Assembly (NCBI RefSeq): GCF_001613425.1
Contig: NZ_BDCI01000048.1
Location: 100,741 to 164,740 of the forward strand
Length of the DNA: 64,000 nucleotides
Origin: Nocardia vulneris
Lineage (GTDB): Bacteria; Actinomycetota; Actinomycetes; Mycobacteriales; Mycobacteriaceae
Direction of reading: 5' to 3'
A model generated the notes under the pieces. That model was not told where the DNA came from, made no database searches, and was given only the letters and a program-made list of their open reading frames with translations. Positions within the stretch are counted from its first letter, which is position 1, and every line of letters begins with the position of its first letter. The translations under genes and the position numbers were made by a program. Below, piece after piece: positions 51,241 through 60,009 of this stretch.

Positions 51241-52734
51241 TCAGGAGGTCGGGACGGGTAGTCCGAGGCGGGCGACGATCCAGGGGAACGACGAGGTGAA
51301 CGCGGCGGCCGCGAATTGCCAGGTGTGCCCGCCCTGGGTGGTGTGGATGGTGCAGTCGATCCCGACCTCTCGTCCTTGCGCACACAGCTTTTCGGCCGCG
51401 CCGACCTCGCCGGTGTCCTGGATGCCGTCGTGGCCGCCGATCCCGGCGGTGTCGTCCTCGGCCGAGGGATGCGGATCTGGGCCTGCCGCACCATGGTTGC
51501 CGTGTGCGGAGTTTCGGTTCGGCGGAGTCAGATCGTCGAAAAGCCCTGCGGTGCCGGTGTATCGGCCGTGCGCGGCCATCACCGTGAGTGGGTCGAAAGC
51601 CGCCCATTGCGCGGCGTTGCCGCCGAACAATCGCGCGACGGTCTGGTCCTTGCTCCCCGAGGTGGGCCCGAGATCGCCTGCGATATCGACGAAGGTGTGT
51701 ACCAGTTCCGGATGCATCACCGCCAGATCGACCGCGCAGGTGCCGCCCATCGACCAGCCGACCACCGCCCACTGCGCCGGATCGGCCGACGCGGCGAACC
51801 GGGATTCCAGGTAGCTCGGCACATCTCGGGTCAGATGGTCGGCGGCGTCGCCGCGCGGACCGTTCACGCATTCGGTGTCGTTGTTGAAACTCCCACTGGA
51901 ATCGACGAATACGAGAATCGGCGCGCGACCCCCGTCGGCCGTGGTGAACGCGTCGACGGCGGGCATGATCTGGCCGCTGCGAATCCAGTCGGCCGGGGTG
52001 TTGAACTCGCCGCCGATCATCATCACCACCGGCAGGGTCGGCGGCGTCGGACCGGCGAACCAGGCGGGCGGCAGGTAGACGTATTCGGCGCGATGCGGAA
52101 AGCCGCTGCCCGCGTCGGGAATTCGGACCGGCACGATCTTGCCGGTGCTGACGCCCGTGTTGCGTAATCCGTCCAGCGCGGCGAGATCGGTCTGCTGCGG
52201 TAGCGGTCCGGCGGTGAGCGCACCCCACGCCGACTGCACCGTCGGGTAGTAGCCGACCCATTGGTTCAGCACGACCCCGGTACTCAGCAGCGCCAGCGGA
52301 ATCGCAAGTGCCGCAACGCCACGCCGCCACCAGCTCGCGCCGCGCCAACCGAGCACCAGTACGCCCAGCGCCGCGACCGTCCCGCCGACGCACGCCCACA
52401 GCAATGCGGGCGCCGGATCGGACGCCAGCCCTTGATCGGTCACATACCACCGCGCGACCAGTGCGCCCACCACCCCCAGCGCCAGACAGACCGGCACCTG
52501 GACCAGCCACCAGCGCCGCGTCCACCGCGCCACCGCGACCAGCAGGAACGCCAGCGCGACGAGTTCGATCGTCAGCGGCAGCCAGCCGTGCAACAGCGCG
52601 ATCCCGTGGTGAAAAGTGTTCTGGTAGTCCGGATTCAGCTTCGCCGACGGCAACTGCGGAGCCGGCGGCGGCGCCGGGTTCGCGGGCGCGGCGATCAGCA
52701 CACCAAAGGCAGACACGTACGGCATTGTCGACAC
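51241..52734 (-). CDS. Membrane-anchored esterase (antigen 85/esterase D-like fold)
   Basis: A 497-residue protein. Residues ~50-170 hold four transmembrane helices. The extracellular C-terminal ~300 residues are an alpha/beta hydrolase with the nucleophile Ser in GWSMGG, a likely Asp in the late loops and the catalytic His in GGHTW. The layout matches actinobacterial esterase-family proteins related to mycolyltransferases. A role on cell-envelope lipids is possible; the substrate is unknown. The insert between strand and His (about PPNRNSAHGNHGAAG) is polar and probably a flexible loop. Confidence 0.88.
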   Translation of the reverse strand: MSTMPYVSAFGVLIAAPANPAPPPAPQLPSAKLNPDYQNTFHHGIALLHGWLPLTIELVALAFLLVAVARWTRRWWLVQVPVCLALGVVGALVARWYVTDQGLASDPAPALLWACVGGTVAALGVLVLGWRGASWWRRGVAALAIPLALLSTGVVLNQWVGYYPTVQSAWGALTAGPLPQQTDLAALDGLRNTGVSTGKIVPVRIPDAGSGFPHRAEYVYLPPAWFAGPTPPTLPVVMMIGGEFNTPADWIRSGQIMPAVDAFTTADGGRAPILVFVDSSGSFNNDTECVNGPRGDAADHLTRDVPSYLESRFAASADPAQWAVVGWSMGGTCAVDLAVMHPELVHTFVDIAGDLGPTSGSKDQTVARLFGGNAAQWAAFDPLTVMAAHGRYTGTAGLFDDLTPPNRNSAHGNHGAAGPDPHPSAEDDTAGIGGHDGIQDTGEVGAAEKLCAQGREVGIDCTIHTTQGGHTWQFAAAAFTSSFPWIVARLGLPVPTS

Positions 52735-53175
52735 CGTTCCTCGAGACTCCCTGTGAATCGACTACCAGCCCCCTGTGCGCCGCCGATCCCCGGCCCGCAG
52801 CGCAGACCGAGGACCTGCGGTGCATGGTGTGCGGATACGGTCGGCACGACACGGAAGGTTGCGGTCGCGCGCGATACGGCGACGTGAGGTATGTGGGAGG
52901 CGGCGGACGTGTCATCAGCGAGGGAGTACCTGCCGCAGCGCGATCGCGACTGATCGAACGGCGTTGCGTTGGGTTGCCGGTGCGGATGCTCTGGCGGTCG
53001 AGTTGCGGCGGCGGACGTGTCGTCAGCGAGGGAGTACCTGCCGCAGCGCGATCGCGACTGATCGAACGGCGTTGCGCTGGGTTGCCGGTGCGGATGCGCG
53101 GTGGCGGTCGAGTTGCCGGCGACGGATGGTGCGCGAGAGGCATGGTGGGGAAATGTGTCGGTGGGGGGTGGCATA
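52735..53175. other. 441-bp intergenic region with tandem duplication
   Basis: The region separates the esterase from the divergent thioesterase gene and holds no supported gene. Its main content is the duplicated segment listed separately. The promoters of both genes must lie here. Confidence 0.6.
52899..53116. repeat. 108-bp tandem duplication
   Basis: Two copies (52899-53006 and 53007-53116) are nearly identical, from GGCGGCGGACGTGTC through GCGGTCGAGTTGC. The differences are an A/G, a T/C and a 2-bp length change near the end. The high identity indicates a recent duplication. Each copy contains GCGCGATCGCGACTGATCGA, which has internal palindromes. Confidence 0.9.
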
Positions 53176-53616
53176 GTGCCGAGCGTGTCGTTCAGTACGC
53201 GGATCGAAGTGCGGGTGTCCGATCTGGATCCGCAGTTGCATGTGACGGGTGCCGCCTATCACCAGTACGCCGACCATGCGCGGTTTGCTTGCGTGCAGGC
53301 GGCGGGTGTTTCGGTGGGGGAGTTGATCGCCGCGGGCTTCGGGCCGGTGAATCTCGAGACGACCATCAAGTTCCATCGGGAACTGCGCGGCGGTGACGCG
53401 GTCGACGTATCGTGTGTCTGGTTGTGGGGGACCGGCAAGACCTACCGCGTCGAACACCTGCTGACCCGCGCCGACGGCGTCCACGCCGCCACGGTCACCC
53501 ACGTGAGCGGCCTCCTCGACCTCGCCGCCCGCAAACTCGTCACCGACCCGGCCCGCGAATGGTCCGCCCGCGCCCACACCCCGGAACTGCTCGGCTTACC
53601 GAACGCCGTGGCCTAG
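53176..53616 (+). CDS. YbgC/4HBT-like acyl-CoA thioesterase
   Basis: A 146-residue single-hotdog protein with the YbgC-type segment LDPQLHVTGAAYHQYADHAR near residues 15-35; the usual Asn of the motif is Gly. The GTG start follows GGGGGGTGG. The physiological substrate is unknown. Confidence 0.8.
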   Translation: MPSVSFSTRIEVRVSDLDPQLHVTGAAYHQYADHARFACVQAAGVSVGELIAAGFGPVNLETTIKFHRELRGGDAVDVSCVWLWGTGKTYRVEHLLTRADGVHAATVTHVSGLLDLAARKLVTDPAREWSARAHTPELLGLPNAVA

Positions 53617-53729
53617 CCGAGCGCGGCATCCCGCTCCGCACACGGCAGTCCTCGCCGAACCGGGTGACCCGCCGCCCCGTTGGTGCCCGTGTCGCTGGGG
53701 CACCGAACCCCTTGCCTCCGCTACACTCT

Positions 53730-53743
53730 CGAACAGTTGTTCG
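53730..53743 (+). promoter_or_regulatory. LexA box of ruvCAB
   Basis: CGAACAGTTGTTCG matches the actinobacterial SOS box CGAAC-N4-GTTCG. It lies 20 bp before the ruvC start, next to TACACT (53722-53727), a good -10. LexA bound here would block initiation, so the operon should be DNA-damage inducible. Confidence 0.88.
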
Positions 53744-53763
53744 TGTCTGCGAGAGGGGAATTC

Positions 53764-54333
53764 GTGCGGGTGATGGGTGTCGATCCCGGGCTCACCCGGT
53801 GCGGCCTCAGCATCGTCGAGGGCGGGCTGGGCCGGAAGGTGACCGCGATCGACGTCGACGTGGTCCGCACCCCCGCCGACATGGACCTCGCCCAGCGACT
53901 ACTGCAGGTCGCCGACGCCGCCGAACACTGGATGGACACGCACAAACCGGGGGCCGTCGCGATCGAACGCGTCTTCGCCCAGCACAATGTCCGTACCGCG
54001 ATGGGTACCGCGCAGGCGGGCGGCGTGATCGCGCTGGCGGCCGCGCGCCGCGGCATCCCGGTCATGTTCCACACGCCCAGCGAGGTGAAGGCCGCGGTCA
54101 CCGGCAACGGCACCGCGGACAAGGCACAGGTCACGGCGATGGTCACTCGCATCCTCGGCTTGCAGGTCGCGCCGAAACCCGCCGACGCGGCGGATGCGCT
54201 GGCGCTGGCCATCTGCCATTGTTGGCGGGCGCCGCTGCTGGAGCGCATGGCCAAGGCCGAGGCCCGCGCGGCCGAGGCGCAGCGCAAGTACGCGGAACGG
54301 CTTGCCGAACAACGGAAGGCGGTACAGAGGTGA
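53764..54333 (+). CDS. ruvC: Holliday junction endonuclease RuvC
   Basis: A 189-residue RNase H-fold endonuclease with the catalytic carboxylates in MGVDPGLTRCG, VAIERVF and the C-terminal DAADALALA. It resolves Holliday junctions with RuvAB. GTG 53764 follows GAGAGGGG. The C-terminal ~30 residues form a charged helix beyond the usual core. Confidence 0.97.
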   Translation: MRVMGVDPGLTRCGLSIVEGGLGRKVTAIDVDVVRTPADMDLAQRLLQVADAAEHWMDTHKPGAVAIERVFAQHNVRTAMGTAQAGGVIALAAARRGIPVMFHTPSEVKAAVTGNGTADKAQVTAMVTRILGLQVAPKPADAADALALAICHCWRAPLLERMAKAEARAAEAQRKYAERLAEQRKAVQR

Positions 54334-54935
54334 TCGCGTCGGTTCGCGGCGAGGTGCTGGAGATCGCCCTCGACCACACGGTGATCGAGGCGGCGGGCAT
54401 CGGCTACCGCCTCAACGTCACGCCCGCGACGCTGTCCACGCTGACCCGCGGCGAGGAAACCCGGCTGTACACCGCGATGATCGTCCGCGAGGACTCGATG
54501 ACGCTGTACGGTTTCGCCGATACCGAGGCCCGCGACCTGTTCGGCCTGTTGCAGACGGTGTCCGGGGTCGGCCCGCGGCTGGCGATGGCGGTGCTCGCGG
54601 TGCTGGAACCCGAGGCCCTGCGCAAGGCGCTCGCGGAAAGCAATGTCGCCGCGCTCACCCGTGTGCCCGGTATCGGTAAGCGCGGCGCCGAACGGATGGT
54701 GGTCGAGCTGCGGGACAAGGTGAATCTCGTTCCGGTGCAATCGGGTCCGCCCGGCGCGACCGCGGCCGCGGTCGTCACGCCCGTGCGCGACCAGGTGGTC
54801 GAGGCGCTCACCGGTCTCGGCTTTCCCGTCAAACAGGCCGAGCAGGCGATCGACTCCGTCTTGGCCGAACAGCCTGCCGCCGGCACGTCCGCGGCGCTGC
54901 GGGCCGCGCTCAACCTGCTCGGCAAGAATCGGTAG
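54330..54935 (+). CDS. ruvA: Holliday junction DNA helicase subunit RuvA
   Basis: A 201-residue protein with the OB-fold N-terminal domain (MIASVRGEV), two helix-hairpin-helix motifs (VSGVGPRLAMAVL, VPGIGKRGAERMV) and the C-terminal domain that contacts RuvB. GTG overlaps the ruvC stop (GTGA). Confidence 0.97.
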   Translation: MIASVRGEVLEIALDHTVIEAAGIGYRLNVTPATLSTLTRGEETRLYTAMIVREDSMTLYGFADTEARDLFGLLQTVSGVGPRLAMAVLAVLEPEALRKALAESNVAALTRVPGIGKRGAERMVVELRDKVNLVPVQSGPPGATAAAVVTPVRDQVVEALTGLGFPVKQAEQAIDSVLAEQPAAGTSAALRAALNLLGKNR

Positions 54936-54941
54936 TCGACT

Positions 54942-56027
54942 ATGGATCACGACGAAGACGAAGCGCCCGAATCCCAGGTCACGTCCAGCTATTTGAAATC
55001 CGACGGCGAGATCGAAGCCAGCCTGCGCCCGAAGTCGCTGGACGACTTCATCGGTCAACCCCGGGTGCGCGAGCAACTGGCGCTGGTGCTGCGCGGCGCG
55101 AAACAGCGTGGTGGCACCCCGGATCACGTGCTGCTGTCCGGTCCGCCCGGGCTCGGCAAGACCAGCATGGCGATGATCATCGCGGGGGAGCTCGGCACCG
55201 CGTTGCGCATCACCTCCGGACCCGCGCTGGAACGGGCGGGTGATCTGGCCGCGATGCTCAGCAATCTGGTCGACGGCGATGTTCTGTTCATCGATGAGAT
55301 CCACCGGATCGCCCGGCCCGCCGAGGAAATGCTGTATCTCGCGATGGAGGATTTCCGGGTCGACGTCGTGGTCGGCAAAGGTCCCGGCGCGACCTCGATT
55401 CCGCTGGACATCGCGCCGTTCACGCTGGTGGGTGCGACGACTCGGTCCGGCGCGCTGACCGGCCCGCTGCGGGACCGGTTCGGTTTCACCGGGCACATGG
55501 ATTTCTACGAGCCCGCCGAACTGCTGCGCATTCTGCAGCGGTCGGCGCAGATCCTCGGCGTCGAGATCGACCACGACGCGGCGGCCGAGATCGCGGGCCG
55601 CTCGCGGGGCACGCCGCGCATCGCGAACCGCCTGCTGCGTCGCGTCCGCGACTATGCGGAGGTCCGCGCCGACGGAATCATCACCCAGCCGATCGCGCAG
55701 GCGGCCCTCGAGGTGTACGACGTCGACGTGCTCGGCCTGGACCGCCTGGACCGCGCAGTGCTGTCGGCACTGGTCCGCAGTTTCGGCGGCGGCCCGGTCG
55801 GTGTCTCGACGCTCGCGGTCGCCGTAGGGGAAGAAGCCGCGACCGTCGAGGAGGTCTGCGAGCCGTTCCTCGTCCGCGCGGGCATGGTCGCGCGCACCCC
55901 CCGCGGCCGGGTGGCCACCGCCGCCGCCTGGGAACACCTCGGCCTCGTCCCACCCCCCGACCTCGTCTTCGGCTCCATCGAAGTCCGCGGCCGCGACCCC
56001 CAACCCACCCTCGACCTGTTCGAATAG
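54942..56027 (+). CDS. ruvB: Holliday junction branch migration ATPase RuvB
   Basis: A 361-residue AAA+ ATPase with Walker A GPPGLGKT, Walker B FIDEIHR, the sensor segment GATTRSGAL and the C-terminal winged helix. It drives branch migration on the RuvA-bound junction. It starts 6 bp after ruvA. Confidence 0.98.
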   Translation: MDHDEDEAPESQVTSSYLKSDGEIEASLRPKSLDDFIGQPRVREQLALVLRGAKQRGGTPDHVLLSGPPGLGKTSMAMIIAGELGTALRITSGPALERAGDLAAMLSNLVDGDVLFIDEIHRIARPAEEMLYLAMEDFRVDVVVGKGPGATSIPLDIAPFTLVGATTRSGALTGPLRDRFGFTGHMDFYEPAELLRILQRSAQILGVEIDHDAAAEIAGRSRGTPRIANRLLRRVRDYAEVRADGIITQPIAQAALEVYDVDVLGLDRLDRAVLSALVRSFGGGPVGVSTLAVAVGEEAATVEEVCEPFLVRAGMVARTPRGRVATAAAWEHLGLVPPPDLVFGSIEVRGRDPQPTLDLFE

Positions 56028-56082
56028 TGGGGACCGCGGCGCCCTAGCGCGGAAGTCTCATAGCCACAGCCCTGCTTCCAGT

Positions 56083-56123
56083 AGTATGCATTTCGCTGGC
56101 TGATAGCCAACTAAATGCATACT
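56083..56123. promoter_or_regulatory. Nested inverted repeat, probable AbiEi operator
   Basis: AGTATGCATTT (56083-56093) and AAATGCATACT (56113-56123) are perfect 11-bp arms. Inside them is a second pair, TGGCT-GAT-AGCCA. The right arm ends 8-18 bp before the possible starts of the antitoxin gene. AbiEi antitoxins are known to repress their own promoters at inverted repeats, which makes this the likely operator. Confidence 0.75.
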
Positions 56124-56140
56124 CTTGGAGGGTGGTGCTG

Positions 56141-56791
56141 GTGGTTGGGCGTGGCAATACCTCGTTGCCCAGTGAACTCTGGCGAACACCGCTTCGAACC
56201 CTGCGACCACAGGACATGGCGGGCATCTATGCCCAACCGCGGCCGGAGGTTGCGCGACTCGTCGATCGGGGTGTGCTGCATCGCGTCGCTCACGGCTACT
56301 ACATCATCGTTCCGCCGGACTACGTCGGCCGGATCTGGCTGCCGGGGCTAGAGGCAGCTGCCGCAGGTATTGCGTCCTCGATTTACGGGCCGGAAAGGGC
56401 GATTGTCATGGGTGTCAGCGCCGCGCGCCTGTTGGGAGCCATACCGCGCGCGCTGGCGGTGGCGGTGGTCGCGGTTCCGGGACAGCACCGGCCGATCACT
56501 CTGACAGACCGTTCGGCGCAAGTTCGCTTCGTCCGTCGTGATACCGACGCACTCGATGCGGAGCGCATCGAAACGTCACTGGGCCCAGCGTTGGTCACCA
56601 CTCCGGAACAGACCGTGCTCGATCTCGCTCGTCGCCCGGAGCTGGGAAATGCCGAGGCGGAGGCTCGCTCGGCGATCGTGACGCTCTATCGAGGTAGCAA
56701 TTCGTCGAGACTTGCACAGCTCGCGGTAGAGCAGCGTCTGAGCGCGGCGCTTCGGCGAGCGGAGAGTTGGGCCGGGCATGAGTTCCAGTGA
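56141..56791 (+). CDS. abiEi: AbiEi-type antitoxin (type IV toxin-antitoxin system)
   Basis: A protein of about 216 residues with an N-terminal winged helix (RPQDMAGIYAQPRPEVARLV then GVLHRVAHGYYII) and the AbiEi antitoxin C-terminal domain (TPEQTVLDLARRPELGNAEA). Several GTG codons are possible starts; 56141 has GGAGG at the best distance, with 56132 and 56135 as alternatives. It represses its own promoter and neutralises the toxin without direct binding, as known for AbiE systems. It overlaps the toxin gene by 14 bp. Confidence 0.88.
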   Translation: MVGRGNTSLPSELWRTPLRTLRPQDMAGIYAQPRPEVARLVDRGVLHRVAHGYYIIVPPDYVGRIWLPGLEAAAAGIASSIYGPERAIVMGVSAARLLGAIPRALAVAVVAVPGQHRPITLTDRSAQVRFVRRDTDALDAERIETSLGPALVTTPEQTVLDLARRPELGNAEAEARSAIVTLYRGSNSSRLAQLAVEQRLSAALRRAESWAGHEFQ

Positions 56792-57536
56792 ACGCGACAG
56801 TGTCGCAGGGCAATTCGGAGTTGCTCCGGAGCAGGCCGAACGCGACCATCTGATCTCCCATCTGCTGGCGGCCATCAGCCGCGGGTTCGGCGACCGGGTG
56901 CACTTCATCGGTGGAACCGCCCTTGCTCGTACGCATCTGGTGCGGGGCCGACTCAGCGAAGACATCGACCTGGTGGCGCTGGGCAATCGGAGGGTGCTCG
57001 CGGCTGAACTGGACGCTGCGTTACCTCGATCGGTCGCGCGGAGCTACGGCCGGTTGGAATGGGTGCCGTCGCTGAGTGATGTCCCGGATTCCGGTGCTGC
57101 CAACCTTCGTTCACCATCCGGTGTGGTCGTAAAGATCCAGTTGCTGTCGACTCGCGGCAGAGCGGTCTGGCCGACCGAACTCCGTGGTCTCGAGCAGCGA
57201 TACAGCGACGCGCCACCGGCCGAGCTGCTCGTACCGACCTTGCCGGCCTTTGCGGCAGGCAAGACCTCGACGTGGCACGATCGTCGGGCATCCCGCGACC
57301 TCTGGGATCTGTGGGCGCTGAGCGAAATCGGGGCGATCGATGGTGCTGCGGGAGCGCTGTACCGCAGGCACGGTCCGACCAACCGGCTCCCCAACCCGCA
57401 ATTGTTCGATCATGCGCCGGAAGAAGACGACTGGAACGCGCAACTGGCCGGGCAGACTCGTTTGACGATCAGTGCCGAGACGGCGCGATCCACGGTCCGC
57501 GCCGCATGGGAGCGTGTAGCGCAGGGTTTGGTGTAA
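56778..57536 (+). CDS. abiEii: AbiEii-type nucleotidyltransferase toxin
   Basis: A 252-residue DUF1814-family protein. Motif I reads GGTALARTHLVRGRLSEDID, with the GG and SxDID catalytic elements of nucleotidyltransferases. A later Lys and the segment RASRDLWDLWAL match motifs III and IV. Family toxins transfer nucleotides to tRNA or other targets to cause reversible stasis, and the original systems give phage abortive infection. All catalytic residues look intact. Confidence 0.9.
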   Translation: MSSSERDSVAGQFGVAPEQAERDHLISHLLAAISRGFGDRVHFIGGTALARTHLVRGRLSEDIDLVALGNRRVLAAELDAALPRSVARSYGRLEWVPSLSDVPDSGAANLRSPSGVVVKIQLLSTRGRAVWPTELRGLEQRYSDAPPAELLVPTLPAFAAGKTSTWHDRRASRDLWDLWALSEIGAIDGAAGALYRRHGPTNRLPNPQLFDHAPEEDDWNAQLAGQTRLTISAETARSTVRAAWERVAQGLV

Positions 57537-57551
57537 TCAGCGCCGGGATTC

Positions 57552-57581
57552 GGGGCCATCCCACCGTAATGGGATGGCCCC
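57552..57581. terminator. Bidirectional terminator between abiEii and erm-like gene
   Basis: GGGGCCATCCCA (57552-57563) and TGGGATGGCCCC (57570-57581) form a perfect 12-bp stem with a 6-nt loop between two convergent genes. Confidence 0.8.
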
Positions 57582-57587
57582 GTTCGG

Positions 57588-58406
57588 TTACGGGTTCAGG
57601 TGTTTGTGTAGCCGTACCCAATCCGCGGGGTGCACGGCAGCGGCGGGGGTGTCGGGGGCGATGCCCGTGACGTGTAGTGCTTCGTCCACGTCTGGATAAC
57701 GTGGGCGCAGTGCGGTGGGTAATGGCACATTTGCGTTGGCGAAACCTGTATGGACCAGGGTGGCGTACGAATCTTGGTTGTGTACCAAGGGTTTCGTGCG
57801 GCGGTGGATGTGCAGGATTGTGGTGTCGATGGGGAGTGGGGGCCGGAAGTCGGTGCGGGCCAGTGGGCCGTGTAGTTGCCAGTCGAACCACGGCCAGTTC
57901 GTGGAGGTGACGGGATCCCAGTGCCCGTTCTGACCGACGTGCGCGTATTCCTGGGGGACCACCAAGGTCGCCGAGGTGAGCGTGGGCGCGGCCAGGCACC
58001 AGTCGATGATTCGCGCGGTTGCCGCGAGCGGAAGGTTTCCGACGACGGCGAACGGTTCCCGAAGCGGCTTGGCTTTGGTGAAATCGGCTCGGACCACACG
58101 TATTCCGCTGACTGCTCGGGTGCGCGCCGAAAGTTTCGCGGCCGACAGCGGATCCGGTTCGTACGCGGTGACCTGGGCACCGCACCGAGCCAGCGCTTGG
58201 GTGAGCAGTCCGTCTCCCGGATGGGGTTCGAGCACTGTTCCGCGCGGTTCGGCCACCGCCAGGATCGATGCCACGGCTTCCTGGCTCACCAGAGAATGCT
58301 GGGAATGCGCCCGTCCGGCACGGCCTTTCGACGGACGACCACCGCCGCCGTTCTTGACCTTGCCCTGGGTGTGCGAGTAGTTCCGGTATGCAAAATCTTG
58401 CGCCAC
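57588..58406 (-). CDS. Erm-like 23S rRNA adenine dimethyltransferase
   Basis: A 272-residue Rossmann-fold methyltransferase of the KsgA/Erm family. It has an N-terminal Arg/Gly-rich stretch typical of actinobacterial Erm (KVKNGGGGRPSKGRAGRAH), then HSQHSLVSQEAV and SAM motif I as VLEPHPGDGLLTQAL. Motif II is YEPD, the ADF segment follows, and motif IV reads GNLPLAAT. In Erm and KsgA the residue after Asn-x-Pro is usually Tyr or Phe; here it is Leu. GTG 58406 is chosen for its GAAAGGGG ribosome site; the ORF itself extends upstream to 58550. Classical members confer macrolide-lincosamide-streptogramin B resistance, but the altered motif leaves activity open. Confidence 0.8.
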   Translation of the reverse strand: MAQDFAYRNYSHTQGKVKNGGGGRPSKGRAGRAHSQHSLVSQEAVASILAVAEPRGTVLEPHPGDGLLTQALARCGAQVTAYEPDPLSAAKLSARTRAVSGIRVVRADFTKAKPLREPFAVVGNLPLAATARIIDWCLAAPTLTSATLVVPQEYAHVGQNGHWDPVTSTNWPWFDWQLHGPLARTDFRPPLPIDTTILHIHRRTKPLVHNQDSYATLVHTGFANANVPLPTALRPRYPDVDEALHVTGIAPDTPAAAVHPADWVRLHKHLNP

Positions 58407-58812
58407 AGCGCTTGCCCCTTTCGGGTCTTCGAGTCGGATGAGTCTCGAAGGGCCCTGGGCGCGCTCGCGGACGCCGAAGTAGTTCTCTCCGTGTCCGCTA
58501 GCGGGCCAGAGCCCGGGCGCTGCGGAGACGGATGAAGTACGGGGCGGCATAGCAATGCATGCGGGGCACGTTATGGACGACACCCGCGACCTCGCAACCG
58601 AATTAATCGCCACCGGCTCGGCGACAAGCCGGGTGGGGCCGCGTATCCCGCGCTCGCGAAATGTGAGCAACAGCGCCGCGGACAGCGCCGGGCCGACCGG
58701 TGCGACTGCTCGGCGAGGCCCGCGACGTGCGGCCGGGCGGCGGCCCGGTGGGCGCTTGGCGAGGCCCCGAAAGCGAGTACCGAAAACCTGAGCAATTATT
58801 CACAATAGTGTC
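58407..58812. promoter_or_regulatory. Leader and divergent promoter region of the erm-like gene
   Basis: The gap separates the erm-like gene from the divergent split-barrel gene. CTTCGAG (58427-58433) and CTCGAAG (58444-58450) can form a hairpin 20-45 nt before the erm-like start, as might be used in attenuation. A possible open frame at 58555-58791 on the plus strand is low in complexity and has no ribosome site. Confidence 0.45.
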
Positions 58813-60009
58813 ATGACCTGCGACAACGAGTCAGTCCCCGCCGTGGGAGTCACCGACGGCACTGGCCGGATGCACCATCGCCTCACGACCGCCGAGGAAC
58901 TCGAGTCGATCATCGGCCACCCCGCGCCGATGATCATGCTGAAGCAGATCAGCGCGCTGGACGAGGGCTGCCGGGCGGTGCTGGCGCACTGCCCGATCGC
59001 GGCCTTCGGCTACCGGGACGCCGACGGCGTCAGTCGAACGACTTTCGTCGGTGGTGTACCGGGATTCGCGCGGGTACGCTCGGCGACTCGGATCTCGTTC
59101 GCGCTGAGCGAGCCCGGCGACCCGCGCGGCCCGGTCTCGTTGTTCTTTCTCCTGCCCGGCGTCGGAGAGTTACTGCGTGTCAACGGGATTGCGGCCGGAC
59201 GCAAGGGTGCGCAGACGATCGTCGACGTCGAGGAGGCGTATGTGCACTGCGCCCAGGCCATCCTCAGGTCGCGCCTGTGGCGCACGCCGATGCCGGCCGA
59301 GCCGATTGCCGAAGTGACCGGCGCGGGCCCGCTGGCCCGGCCCGGTGTCGCGGAATTCCTCGCCGCCGCACCGTTTCTCGCGTTGTCCACCTGGGACACC
59401 GTCGGCGGCAGCGATACCAGCCCGCGCGGGGACCGGCAGACGGTGGCCCGGATCCTGGACGACCGCACGCTGATCATCCCGGATCGCCGGGGCAACAAGC
59501 GAACCGACTCCCTGCACAACCTGCTACAGGACGATCGCCTTTCGTTCGCCGCCCTCGTCCCGGGCCGCACCGACGTCCTGCGGGTACGCGGCCGCGGCGC
59601 GATCACCGACGACAGCGCACTGCTGGACACGCTGGCCCTGCGCGGGACCGCCCCGCACGCGGCGCTGCTCATCGAGGTCGAGGACGCCGAGGTGCTGGGC
59701 AGCGACGCCGTGACGCGCTCGCGACTGTGGGATTCGGCGGCGTTCGTCGCCCGCGGTTCGGTCCCGGATCTGATGGGCGTGGGCGGCAGGCATGTCGCCG
59801 CCAATTCGACGACCGCCGCCGGCGGTCCGCCCGGGTTCGTGCTGAAGATCCTCGGTGCGGTGCCGGGAATCGATCGGTTGGTGCGGTTCGTCATCGACCG
59901 CGCCTACCGGTCGGGGCTGCGCAAGGAGGGCTACGAGGACATCGAGAAGGAGCCGGTCGAGAACAACCCGGCACCGAGTCGTGAACGCGGTAGGCCAGAT
60001 CCGGACTAG
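58813..60009 (+). CDS. Duplicated split-barrel FMN-binding (pyridoxamine oxidase-like) protein
   Basis: A 398-residue protein with two PNPOx-like split barrels. The first covers about residues 20-160; the second, from PGVAEFLAAAPFLALSTWDT onward, has the flavin-phosphate segment DRRGNKRTDSLHNLLQDDRL. Related proteins reduce or bind flavins or F420. ATG 58813 has no Shine-Dalgarno; TATTCACAAT close upstream suggests a leaderless transcript. Confidence 0.85.
   Translation: MTCDNESVPAVGVTDGTGRMHHRLTTAEELESIIGHPAPMIMLKQISALDEGCRAVLAHCPIAAFGYRDADGVSRTTFVGGVPGFARVRSATRISFALSEPGDPRGPVSLFFLLPGVGELLRVNGIAAGRKGAQTIVDVEEAYVHCAQAILRSRLWRTPMPAEPIAEVTGAGPLARPGVAEFLAAAPFLALSTWDTVGGSDTSPRGDRQTVARILDDRTLIIPDRRGNKRTDSLHNLLQDDRLSFAALVPGRTDVLRVRGRGAITDDSALLDTLALRGTAPHAALLIEVEDAEVLGSDAVTRSRLWDSAAFVARGSVPDLMGVGGRHVAANSTTAAGGPPGFVLKILGAVPGIDRLVRFVIDRAYRSGLRKEGYEDIEKEPVENNPAPSRERGRPDPD

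Noticed and set aside
50940..51299. 119-residue ORF across the tandem repeats
   Set aside because: Its residues follow the DNA repeat period, it lacks a ribosome site and it is Arg/Gly-rich.
58555..58791. 78-residue ORF upstream of the split-barrel gene
   Set aside because: Low complexity (Arg, Gly, Ala), no ribosome site, and it lies in a promoter region.
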